Part shown: piece by piece, positions 8,627 through 16,045 of the stretch
Layout: each line of letters begins with the position of its first letter
Position numbering within the stretch: position 1 is the stretch's first letter
Source: Lachnospiraceae bacterium
Lineage (GTDB): Bacteria; Bacillota; Clostridia; Lachnospirales; Lachnospiraceae
DNA length: 64,000 bases
Direction of reading: 5' to 3'
Assembly (NCBI GenBank): GCA_022845895.1
Contig: AP025573.1
Location: 3,506,501-3,570,500, forward strand
Position numbers and translations under genes: made by a program
The notes under the pieces: model-generated
The model's database searches: none
What the model was told of the DNA's origin: nothing
The model's input: the letters and a program-made list of their open reading frames with translations, nothing else

Positions 8627-8742
8627 CTCTTCCTCATTCGCATAATACCAGCAGCCGGCGTTATGGATCCTGAATACTCTTTTTGTGCGTAATAATGGAT
8701 GTATCTTATATTTGATAGGTCCTTCCTCCTGTATGTTTATTC

Positions 8743-8776
8743 AAAAAGGAGTCAGTCCTCTGATATGACCGACTCC
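8743..8776 (-). terminator. Intrinsic terminator inside the surface operon
   Basis: On the minus strand a 10-bp stem with one mismatch (8767-8776 with 8748-8757) is followed by TTTTT (8743-8747). It lies 27 bp downstream of the WxL-like gene and would reduce read-through into the membrane-protein genes. Confidence 0.75.
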
Positions 8777-8802
8777 ATCCTGCATGCCTGTGGGAATGGT
8801 TT

Positions 8803-9333
8803 CTAAGTGGTGCCATCTTTAAATGTAAAGGTTACCGTTTTTGTAAATGTTCCCTCTGGATCGGTGATGCTTTTCAGATAGGCATAGCCTGTGGTCACAT
8901 TTTCTTTGCCGGCGCCAACTTTTGCCTTCATACTGCCCAGCTCAAAATCAGGACCGGACAATTCTGTCTTTGAACCATTTGCCAGCCCCATCTTCGCAGA
9001 GCCGCCGCTTCCTCCTGCCATGTCAAATCCATCGCCGTATCCCGCAACCGAAACCGTAACGGTCTCAGTACCCGCGTAAGCCTGTCCTGACAGCTTATCC
9101 AGCAGTTCAAAGTTCAATGACTGCCCCTTGCTCGCCTCTGTATTGTAATCAGTCAGGGTCACCTTGCTCGGGAAGGAAACCATCCAGTCCGCCAGGTCCG
9201 GTGCCGCAGAATTCGCGGTATATGTAACTTGCGTCTTTCCCTCCGCAGTTCCTGCTGCCAATGCCGGTACTGTTATTGTTATGCTGATCATAGCAGCCAA
9301 TGCCAATACGCTCATAAATTTCATCTTCTTCAT
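8803..9333 (-). CDS. Small secreted surface protein, WxL-like
   Basis: Exported 176-aa protein with a signal peptide (about residues 1-27, cleavage after ALA). The mature protein is Gly/Ser/Thr-rich and beta-like, with DWMVSFPSKVTLTD early and GTFTKTVTFTFKDGTT at the C-terminus. That ending resembles the last strand of WxL domains, where TVTWTL is usual, but the Trp is replaced by Phe. It may therefore be a divergent small WxL protein that associates with the cell wall or with the large surface protein; confidence in the family is low. The start has AAGGAG about 9 nt upstream and overlaps (ATGA) the stop reached by a -1 shift in the preceding gene. Confidence 0.7.
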   Translation of the reverse strand: MKKMKFMSVLALAAMISITITVPALAAGTAEGKTQVTYTANSAAPDLADWMVSFPSKVTLTDYNTEASKGQSLNFELLDKLSGQAYAGTETVTVSVAGYGDGFDMAGGSGGSAKMGLANGSKTELSGPDFELGSMKAKVGAGKENVTTGYAYLKSITDPEGTFTKTVTFTFKDGTT

Positions 9334-9625
9334 ATTTGTTTTCTCCTTTTTTTATGATTATAATCAACATCAGCAATGCTGCCGATGCAATTACCAGCCT
9401 TTCCAGATACAGCAATATGCCCGTATCACCCGTACGGGGGCCTGGCATAAGTTTGCCTTCGCCTTTGCAGATGACCTCTGACGCAGGCCTGTTATCTGGC
9501 ACGTATACGACTTCCATCTGTCCTGTTTCTCCGCCCTTGTCAGCATCTCCATATGCCAGCGCAGTGCAGCTGCTGCATGCAAGGCATAGGATGAAGATGC
9601 CGGCGCTTACAATCCTCTTGATCAT
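9330..9625 (-). CDS. Small anchored surface protein with TGD-type sorting tail; A7 frameshift
   Basis: Signal peptide (about residues 1-25), a short spacer, then LMPGPRTGD (59-67), a hydrophobic segment (about 69-91) and Lys-Lys: the layout of a short sortase substrate or membrane anchor. Read straight, the frame does not stop after the tail but runs 181 bp out of frame into the next gene (to 9149). A -1 shift in the A7 run (minus strand, 9347-9353) gives the tail KKRRKQI, a 98-aa product, and a TGA overlapping the next ATG (ATGA). This could be programmed slippage, phase variation by homopolymer length, or a sequencing/mutation event. Start chosen at 9625, with GAGG 6 nt upstream; an ATG at 9637 overlaps the large gene. 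Confidence 0.65.
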
Positions 9626-9633
9626 GATGCACC

Positions 9634-12600
9634 TCATGGTGATGGTGATACGGCAGAGATATAGAATAAGGTTCCCTGCCCGGTATCCGATGGATTGGAG
9701 CTGATGCTGAAGGTCCCCTTATAGGTCTCGTTGCCGTCCCTGGTCTCTGTATTGAACCATATGTCCTTACTCCTCGCCGTACCCCCCAACGTTCCGGCAC
9801 GTGCATAGCTCCCGCCAGTTCCCGGAGCGTCCAGCTTATTCCCCCCTGCGTCATAGGAAAAGACTTTGATCGTCTCTGCCGGATCATCTTCCAGGGAAAG
9901 GTCGAATGATTTCAGGACATCTACGTTGACCTCTTTTTCATTGCCATTCACAGGTTCGTAGCCTATTGTTACCTTTACGCCGGCATACTTGTCTTCCGGC
10001 TGCAGATTGGTCCCTGCTTCACTTAGCAGTATATTTCTCGGTATGGTTATATAGGAATCGGGTGCGATATCCTTCCACACGGCCTGAAGCTGTATGCTCT
10101 TATTATTCGCACCAGCCCCTGATGCAAATTCGTAGGCTGCCGGCTCCGCCCCCTGTTTGATCATGTAGCCCGGTTTTGGCACCCAGCTTCCGGAGCCGTC
10201 AAGCTCCTTGACCGTCCAGTAATCGAGCACCTTTCCTTCCGGACACTGGGATGCCGTCGGGAACTGGATGGCCGCCCTGTTATGTCCGTCGTAAGTCCGA
10301 TAGACGGTCGGATCCTCGATGCCTGCAAATGGGCTTCCGTCCTCCTCCAGATAAGTGACCGTCAGCCCGCGGTCATATGCCACCCTGGCGAGCTCCTGAT
10401 TATCCTCTGTCACTTTAGGCACGGAAGTCGTATTATCACTGTTCAGATAATACGTATGGTGGTCTGCGGCATTATCATATGTCTCAGCAAATTTGCTGAA
10501 TACGATATTGGTCCCGATTATCGCCTTCGTGCTTTTCGAGTCGGAAGCGGTATCCAGATAGGAAAGCCCCGGTGCTTCTACATCCTGCAGATACTTGTTT
10601 ACGTGCCCTGTTACGAAGCTGCCCTCCACGTTCTCGCCTGGCTTATAGTTGAGCTTGATGTTCAATTCCAGCTTCGCCGTGTACATAAGCAGTTCCAGAC
10701 GCTCCTGCTCATCCGCGTTCAGGCCCTTCCCCTCTTTCCAGATGTCTAGCAGGTCGGCCGAATCACGACGGTAATAATCGGCAAGGCTGACCGTGTCCCC
10801 CGGTCTGAAGTAGTCCGTGCCCTCTTTGTTCTTGTACAGCGTCTTCACGACCTTATCCGGATCCAGGAAAGGGTTATCTTTTGCCTTGATTTCTATGGTG
10901 AACCCGACAAATGTCTCCCCCTCCCGTTTAGGCGCCTTGAAGCTGTCTGAAAAAACGATCCTGTTATTATCCTCCAGAAGGTCGAAGCTCCCGTCTCCCT
11001 TCACGATTACGTTATCCGGATTATTTTGGTCCACAAATTCAGCATTATTTACTATCTGTCCGCTTATTTTCTCCGTCGTTATATCGATAGCCCGCTGGCT
11101 GTGCTTTCCGTCTTTATCAACGACCCGCATGAACAGGACATATTGGAACGGGCTGATCTCGCCTCTGTTTTTAAAGTCCTCATTGAACCAGGAGTAGCTG
11201 CCCAGGGCTAGCGTCCCTCCCGTTTCCGCTTCGATCGTCTCGGCTCTCTGCCCTGTCACCTCCCCATTTTCGTCAAAGCTTAATATCCGGGGGTGCGTGT
11301 ATCCCCACTCAGGCGTGACACCGAATTTGAATGAATATTGATCGTCAGCGGCACCGGGGATCCCCGTGCCGGACGGATATTCTTTGTTGGCTATGGACTG
11401 CTTGTCTAAGAATACTCCCCCTGGTCTGATTGTGCGTTTGTTCCGGCTCCCGCCGGCTCCGCCAGTGTCATTTGGGTCCAGCATCAAGTACGAATCCGCC
11501 TCATCTCCTGCCGCTTCGATAGATACCTTGTCTAAGCCACGGAAATAGTGGGAGCCTTGTACGCTGCTGCTAGACTGCGTCTGTAGATAGAAGCTGTTTT
11601 TCATATTGCTGATTGTTACTATGGCCCTGAAATCATAATGTACTGTCGTGTCGGTTATGAGCTGCGCCTTCTTAACCTCGATCTTTATCTGGGCTCCATT
11701 CCCTGCAGTATAGCTTTCCGTTATCTGGGCCGCGCCTGTATCGCTCGTATCTTCCCAGGATGGGTCCCAGAAGTTGAACGTTTCATTTATCGGATGCGAT
11801 GCAGAATAATCCGCGCCGTTCGGGAAGTAGCTCAGGGTCAATGTAGGGGACGGCCAGTAGAAGAATTTAGGGGAGTCCGCTGTTCCCCTGCCGCCGGCAC
11901 GTTTCATGCGATATTCAAAGTGCATTACATCGCCGCTTCCAAATGTCCCGGTTGATATCTCTTTTTCTCCGGTGCCCATCAATACTTTTTTCGTATCGCT
12001 GCCCCGTGGTTTTGACGCTCCCCTCGTCAGATAATCCTTCCCATAATAATCCGTCCCATAATACGGATCACCCTCTGAATAGCCTCCTGCGTCATCCGTC
12101 TTCCTGATCCAGCTGTCACCCGCCTCTGTATTCTGCATATTGCCGGTGCCTTCGTATACCCCGCAGATGAGAGGTCCATCATCCCTGTCACCGACTACGG
12201 TCATATCCAAGCTCTTGTCGGGATATATGAAGGAGTATGTGATCTCTCTTTTTGCCTCGTCTTCACTTCTGGATATCTGAAGGGATGCATCGCCAAAAAT
12301 GATGCCGACCGGCGTAATGCCCGGCGCTTCCACCGTATGGTACCCTGCAGGATATGTCAGCTTTACCTTGACATGCGTGCTATGCCTTGCGTAGAAGCTT
12401 CCATCCGCTTCGGTGAATCCCAGGATGAACTCTAGTCCGAATCCTTCCGCCTTCTTATCGTCTATGACATTCACCTTGTATTCCTTCGTGTTCAGCTGGA
12501 ACCTGAAGGAGACTTCAGCAGTATCCGGCACTTCATTCGCTATCTCAAAGTCCTGGGCAGGGCCGTCGCCATTATCTACGGAATAGTAGCGCCTATCCCC

Positions 12601-12990
12601 TATCTTGTCATAATAGTTGATTGGATATACCTTCCAGGTCGCACCTTCAAGCAGCCTGATTTCAGCACGCGCGAACCTATAGGGCAGGCCTTCAAATGTC
12701 TGGTCATCGATATTTATGATATCTCCCCCGGAAAACTGGTAGTGTCCCATCGGCTTCCCTTCTTCCATCGTATACATAGGCACCTCTATGGAAGAAGATC
12801 CATTGCTTTCCATCTTTTCAGCCTTTAGTTCACCAACCGTCACCGGCCCGGAAACCGCCGACGGGCCGGCTGATGCCTGTACATTCATCGTCCGCTCCCC
12901 AGCAAATGAAAGTACGGCCAATACTGGAATTAAAACTGCAAGAAATAAAGACTGCGGTTTTCTCCAAATCTTTCCTAATCTTTTTATCAT
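9634..12990 (-). CDS. Large secreted surface protein (adhesin-like), first gene of switch-controlled operon
   Basis: 1118-aa exported protein with a signal peptide (about residues 1-40, NVQA before cleavage). It is beta-rich throughout. About residues 870-990 resemble an InlB/Listeria-Bacteroides-type B repeat (TVTYLEEDGSPF..., LQAVWKD). The last 120 residues resemble the small WxL-like protein encoded downstream (SYITIPRNILLSE..., TYKGTFSI). No anchor of its own is visible, so retention at the surface may need its small operon partners. GGGGGAG lies 6 nt before the ATG. Its promoter region is the invertible segment at 13078-13320, so expression is probably phase-variable. Confidence 0.85.
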   Translation of the reverse strand: MIKRLGKIWRKPQSLFLAVLIPVLAVLSFAGERTMNVQASAGPSAVSGPVTVGELKAEKMESNGSSSIEVPMYTMEEGKPMGHYQFSGGDIINIDDQTFEGLPYRFARAEIRLLEGATWKVYPINYYDKIGDRRYYSVDNGDGPAQDFEIANEVPDTAEVSFRFQLNTKEYKVNVIDDKKAEGFGLEFILGFTEADGSFYARHSTHVKVKLTYPAGYHTVEAPGITPVGIIFGDASLQISRSEDEAKREITYSFIYPDKSLDMTVVGDRDDGPLICGVYEGTGNMQNTEAGDSWIRKTDDAGGYSEGDPYYGTDYYGKDYLTRGASKPRGSDTKKVLMGTGEKEISTGTFGSGDVMHFEYRMKRAGGRGTADSPKFFYWPSPTLTLSYFPNGADYSASHPINETFNFWDPSWEDTSDTGAAQITESYTAGNGAQIKIEVKKAQLITDTTVHYDFRAIVTISNMKNSFYLQTQSSSSVQGSHYFRGLDKVSIEAAGDEADSYLMLDPNDTGGAGGSRNKRTIRPGGVFLDKQSIANKEYPSGTGIPGAADDQYSFKFGVTPEWGYTHPRILSFDENGEVTGQRAETIEAETGGTLALGSYSWFNEDFKNRGEISPFQYVLFMRVVDKDGKHSQRAIDITTEKISGQIVNNAEFVDQNNPDNVIVKGDGSFDLLEDNNRIVFSDSFKAPKREGETFVGFTIEIKAKDNPFLDPDKVVKTLYKNKEGTDYFRPGDTVSLADYYRRDSADLLDIWKEGKGLNADEQERLELLMYTAKLELNIKLNYKPGENVEGSFVTGHVNKYLQDVEAPGLSYLDTASDSKSTKAIIGTNIVFSKFAETYDNAADHHTYYLNSDNTTSVPKVTEDNQELARVAYDRGLTVTYLEEDGSPFAGIEDPTVYRTYDGHNRAAIQFPTASQCPEGKVLDYWTVKELDGSGSWVPKPGYMIKQGAEPAAYEFASGAGANNKSIQLQAVWKDIAPDSYITIPRNILLSEAGTNLQPEDKYAGVKVTIGYEPVNGNEKEVNVDVLKSFDLSLEDDPAETIKVFSYDAGGNKLDAPGTGGSYARAGTLGGTARSKDIWFNTETRDGNETYKGTFSISSNPSDTGQGTLFYISAVSPSP

Positions 12991-13008
12991 ATTGTACTCC
13001 CCCAGTTT

Positions 13009-13032
13009 ACAACATAATATGTATTATGTTGT
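13009..13032 (+). repeat. 24-bp recombination-site-like repeat, copy A
   Basis: Two 11-bp inverted arms, ACAACATAATA and TATTATGTTGT, around an asymmetric TG. Identical to copy B and in the same orientation, 45 bp from it. It lies in the leader of the surface operon, 19 bp before the ATG at 12990. It is a second possible partner for copy C, or a regulatory binding site left by tandem duplication. Confidence 0.85.
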
Positions 13033-13053
13033 ACTCCCTTGGTAAACTAATAT

Positions 13054-13077
13054 ACAACATAATATGTATTATGTTGT
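13054..13077 (+). repeat. 24-bp inverted repeat, copy B (left border of invertible segment)
   Basis: Same 24-bp sequence and orientation as copy A (centre TG). With copy C, which is its exact reverse complement (centre CA), it bounds the 243-bp segment 13078-13320. Two short inverted arms around a central asymmetric overlap are the usual core site of a tyrosine recombinase. Confidence 0.9.
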
Positions 13078-13320
13078 AGACCGCGGTTTTTAATAATATT
13101 TCATATGCCATATTGAACAATAGCTGTTCAATATGGATAAGATAATGAAAATAAGGTGTTAATATCAAAGGATTTGTTAGGATGATGGCCTGACATTTGG
13201 CATTTGATAGATTTTTTTGGACTTTTTTGAGAAAATATATTGTAAAATTTTACCATTTCATATATACTGAGGAAAATAAATGAGATTTGCTCATTATTTG
13301 AATAAGCAGAAGCTACATAT
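13078..13320. promoter_or_regulatory. Putative invertible promoter segment
   Basis: 243 bp of AT-rich non-coding DNA between exact inverted 24-bp repeats, placed between a tyrosine recombinase gene and the operon it probably controls. In the orientation given, a possible promoter towards the surface operon is TTGATA (13168-13163) with 18 bp to TATCTT (13144-13139); a second is TTGTTC-16-TATTAT ending at 13093. A perfect 12-bp hairpin lies at 13108-13136. Inversion would turn any such promoter away from the operon. Which hexamers work is not settled by eye; the inversion architecture is clear. Confidence 0.8.
13108..13136. repeat. Perfect dyad inside the invertible segment
   Basis: CCATATTGAACA / TGTTCAATATGG, 12-bp perfect arms with a 5-base loop. 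No T-run follows on either strand, so an operator is more likely than a terminator. It overlaps the candidate promoter elements of the switch. Confidence 0.7.
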
Positions 13321-13344
13321 ACAACATAATACATATTATGTTGT
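13321..13344 (-). repeat. 24-bp inverted repeat, copy C (right border of invertible segment)
   Basis: Exact reverse complement of copies A and B. It overlaps the last three codons of the recombinase gene, including its stop at 13336-13338. Because the exchanged repeats are identical, inversion would keep the recombinase reading frame and stop codon intact. Confidence 0.9.
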
Positions 13345-14205
13345 TTTTTTGTACTCCGGGATTACCAGATTCATCTTTGAAAGCGACTTCTGACATTCTC
13401 TTCCGGTTGTCATCGTGTATGTCCTCGTCGTTTCTATGCTCGCATGGCCAAGGATGTCTGCCAGCCTTACGACGTCCTTCTGCAGACGGTAGTAGGTTAA
13501 TGCGAACAGGTGCCTCAGATTATGGGGGAATACTTTCTTGTCGCTCACCTTTGCATCCATACACAGCTTTTTCATCGCGTTCCAGATATTGCTCCGATCC
13601 ATAGGTTTTCCACTTTTGGTGATAAAGATGGAGCCGCTCCGAATATTCTCCTTGCGGCAATAGTCCTTCAGCATTTTATTAAGGGCGGCAGGGATAAAGA
13701 TCACCCTTACTTTGCCTTTGTTTTTGACAACCGCTTTCCCTTCTTTCAAGCTTTCCACCGTGATATACCTATGTTCGGACACCCTGATCCCCGTGCCGCA
13801 GATTGTCTGCAGCAGCATATAGAGACGTTCATTCCCGTTATTCATTGCTGTATCCAGCAGCCTCTTATATTCACTTTTTGTAAGCTCCTTTTCCTCATCA
13901 TAAAAAGCTGAGCGCTGTACCTTATGAAGCTTTACTTTCAGGTTGTTCAGCTTCATAAACTCTAACAATCCGTTCAAGGCAGCGAGCATGCTGTTGATGC
14001 TGGACATCTTATATCTGTCGGACAGGCTGCCCTTATATGCGACCAGAACCTCTTTTGTAATCACTTTATCCCCCTCCGGCAGATATCGATAGAAATATGT
14101 GACATCCCGCATATATTTCTCAATCGTCGCCTGGCTCCGTTCTTCGTCATACAGATGTTCTCTGTATTTTTTTAAAATGTTCTGATCCAATACCGCTTTC
14201 TTCAT
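13336..14205 (-). CDS. Tyrosine site-specific recombinase (probable promoter invertase)
   Basis: XerC/D-type integrase, 289 aa. The N-terminal SAM-like core-binding domain covers about residues 8-100. The catalytic domain has Arg141 (GTGIRVSE), a Lys at about 163-165, His228 and Arg231 (HNLRHLF), His254 (LGHAS) and nucleophile Tyr263 (TRTYTM), so it looks complete. There is no excision factor or phage gene nearby. Its 3' end overlaps repeat copy C at the border of a 243-bp segment, the arrangement expected for a dedicated DNA invertase; RecV/Mpi-type systems are known precedents. AAAGGAG precedes the ATG, and an extended -10 lies upstream. Confidence 0.92.
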   Translation of the reverse strand: MKKAVLDQNILKKYREHLYDEERSQATIEKYMRDVTYFYRYLPEGDKVITKEVLVAYKGSLSDRYKMSSINSMLAALNGLLEFMKLNNLKVKLHKVQRSAFYDEEKELTKSEYKRLLDTAMNNGNERLYMLLQTICGTGIRVSEHRYITVESLKEGKAVVKNKGKVRVIFIPAALNKMLKDYCRKENIRSGSIFITKSGKPMDRSNIWNAMKKLCMDAKVSDKKVFPHNLRHLFALTYYRLQKDVVRLADILGHASIETTRTYTMTTGRECQKSLSKMNLVIPEYKKTT

Positions 14206-14243
14206 TTCATGATTCTCTCCTTTAACCTAATAATTTGATTTTT

Positions 14244-14252
14244 ATCATAGCA
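14244..14252 (-). promoter_or_regulatory. Extended -10 promoter for the recombinase
   Basis: Minus-strand TGC-TATGAT (TG-n-TATNAT form) 39 bp upstream of the ATG at 14205, with the AAAGGAGAG ribosome site at 14222-14214 between. No good -35, as is usual for extended -10 promoters. Confidence 0.45.
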
Positions 14253-14327
14253 TGCCGTAACATCAAATCATCTGGTTATTTTTACCATACGCTCCGTCTG
14301 TTCACCTTTTTTGGTATCTGGCAAGCA

Positions 14328-14377
14328 CATAAGAACAGCAGGCAGAACGGATAGCCGTTCTGCCTGCTGCTCTTATG
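14328..14377 (-). terminator. Long hairpin downstream of the phosphatase gene
   Basis: 23-bp arms with a single mismatch (14328-14350 with 14355-14377) and an ATAG loop, 11 bp after the stop of the histidine phosphatase gene. No long T-run follows. It probably ends or stabilises the phosphatase transcript and insulates the recombinase. Confidence 0.65.
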
Positions 14378-14388
14378 TTTCGTTCTTC

Positions 14389-15060
14389 TTATTCTTTACC
14401 GGCGTCGTGTCTTCCTGCCACGAGCGCGCTTCCTTTTCTATCTGCTTCGGGAACATAGCTGTCATCACTCCAGGATATTATCTCTACTTTATCATCGTCA
14501 GATACCTCCACGATATTGAGTGCAGCGTTGCCGATAGGCTTTACCGCCCATATCTCGCTGATACCCGTCCTCTTAAAACGCATCATGAGCAGCGTCAGGC
14601 AAATCATGTGTGATGTTATGAGGATGGTCCTGCCCCTGTTGCTGTCTACGATTCTCCAGAACGTCTCCGTTATCCGGTCCGACACCTCCTGAAACGTGTC
14701 GCCGCCCTCGATCTTGATCTTCTCAGGATGATTTTCCCAGAGTGCTATCTGGCCCGAATATCTTTCTTCTACCTCTTTGCCATTGAGCCCTTCCCACTTG
14801 CCGCAGCAGATTTCCCGGAGTCCGTCATCTTCAAGTATAGGTAAGGGACGGTTCCCTCGTATGATTTCTCCTGTCTCAAGAGCCCGTTTCATAGGGCTTG
14901 AATAGATGACATCTATTCTCTCGTCCTTCAGCGCTTTCTTCGCATATCCTGCCTGTCTTCTTCCTTTTTCATTCAGAGGAATGTCCACACTTCCCAGAAA
15001 TCTGCAGCTTACATTCCATTCGGTCTCTCCATGGCGCACCATGATTACTTTTGTCTTCAT
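14389..15060 (-). CDS. Histidine phosphatase family protein (phosphoglycerate mutase-like)
   Basis: Cytoplasmic phosphatase of the branch-2-like PGM/CobC family, 223 aa. The RHGETEWN motif begins at residue 9, with catalytic His10 and the usual Arg9 and Glu12. A second Arg lies in SSPMKRALET, and the second His in LITSHMICL, where SHG is more typical. The substrate cannot be assigned; many relatives act on small phosphate esters or alpha-ribazole phosphate. It lies 18 bp downstream of the trigger-factor-like lipoprotein gene on the same strand, probably co-transcribed. Confidence 0.9.
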   Translation of the reverse strand: MKTKVIMVRHGETEWNVSCRFLGSVDIPLNEKGRRQAGYAKKALKDERIDVIYSSPMKRALETGEIIRGNRPLPILEDDGLREICCGKWEGLNGKEVEERYSGQIALWENHPEKIKIEGGDTFQEVSDRITETFWRIVDSNRGRTILITSHMICLTLLMMRFKRTGISEIWAVKPIGNAALNIVEVSDDDKVEIISWSDDSYVPEADRKGSALVAGRHDAGKE

Positions 15061-15078
15061 GCCTGCTATCTCCTTCTT

Positions 15079-15924
15079 CTATTGAACTGCCGCATTTCCG
15101 TCCTCTTTTGCCTTCGTATCCGCTTCGGCTGTCTCATCTTCCGAATCTTCTGCCTTCGTCTCTTCGGATGCTTCTACAAGCTTACAGCGGTCTGCAATCC
15201 AGGATTTCACATTATCCTGTGTTACGAGGAGGCGCATCTCTTCTTCCGTCACTGCCTTAAGAAGCAGGTCTGTATTGGGGAACCTGTATTCTTTCGCGTA
15301 TTCTTCCAACGCCTTCTGGAACTCTTCTTCATTTGGCTTCAGCCCATACTTGTCAGCTATGACCTCTGCTGCAAGCTCCTGCTTTACTGATGCCTTTGCC
15401 GCCTGACGCAGCTCTTTGTCCGTCATCCCAAGAGCCTCCATGTACGCGTCATATTCCATGCCTGCCTCTTTTGCATAATCTTGATACTGGCTTTCCAGAT
15501 GCTTCTCCACCTCTTTGAGACGGTCTTTCGGATAACTCTTGACTTCTGTCTTATCTATCACCTGCTCCCAGGCTCTCGTCTCTATTTTCTCCCGGGCGGC
15601 AGTTTCCTTTGCCTTATCTATCTGTCTGCGGAGGTCTTCTCTGTACTCTTCCACCGTGTCAGCCGTATCCGAAAGCGTCTCCTTTACAATCTCATCAGTA
15701 ATCGGCGTATCTTTCGGAAGGTCATGCTGTGCCGTATAACCCTCCATCATCCTTGCCACTACCTTATCGATCTCTTCGTCCGTCGTATCTGTAACCTCCG
15801 CTTTTTCTACCTCAATTCCCTCGTATTCATTTACGGTTACATATTTATCTGACAGTTTATTCGAGCAGCCCGCAAGAGAAGCTGCAACGATAAACGCTGC
15901 CAATAGCACTGCTGTTTTTTTCAT
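15079..15924 (-). CDS. Trigger-factor C-domain-like lipoprotein (putative extracytoplasmic chaperone)
   Basis: Exported lipoprotein, 281 aa, with lipobox LAGC (Cys20). About residues 60-240 match the helical C-terminal arms of trigger factor (long Lys/Glu helices, KEVEKHLESQYQDYAKEAGM..., GLKPNEEEF). The ribosome-binding N-domain and the FKBP-type PPIase domain are missing. The C-terminal 40 residues are acidic and Ala-rich. It probably acts as a chaperone at the outer face of the membrane, analogous in location to PrsA but from a different family; this role is inferred. The preceding gene is on the same strand but 121 bp away. Confidence 0.8.
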   Translation of the reverse strand: MKKTAVLLAAFIVAASLAGCSNKLSDKYVTVNEYEGIEVEKAEVTDTTDEEIDKVVARMMEGYTAQHDLPKDTPITDEIVKETLSDTADTVEEYREDLRRQIDKAKETAAREKIETRAWEQVIDKTEVKSYPKDRLKEVEKHLESQYQDYAKEAGMEYDAYMEALGMTDKELRQAAKASVKQELAAEVIADKYGLKPNEEEFQKALEEYAKEYRFPNTDLLLKAVTEEEMRLLVTQDNVKSWIADRCKLVEASEETKAEDSEDETAEADTKAKEDGNAAVQ

Positions 15925-16045
15925 ATTACTTGCTCCTGTCTTTCACAAAATGTCAATAGGGACAGCCTCCTCCATGCAAAAAGAGACTGCCCCCGTATAA
16001 AGAATGAGCGAATTCTCTCCCTTTATACCGTTTTTTATGTACAGT

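Noticed and set aside
13128-13334. 68-codon minus-strand frame across the invertible segment
   Set aside because: It begins inside repeat copy C and would be destroyed by inversion; composition is simply AT-rich.
14328-14377. Long inverted repeat beside the recombinase, considered as an attachment site or IS end
   Set aside because: Single hairpin with no second copy in the window, positioned as a 3' structure of the phosphatase gene.
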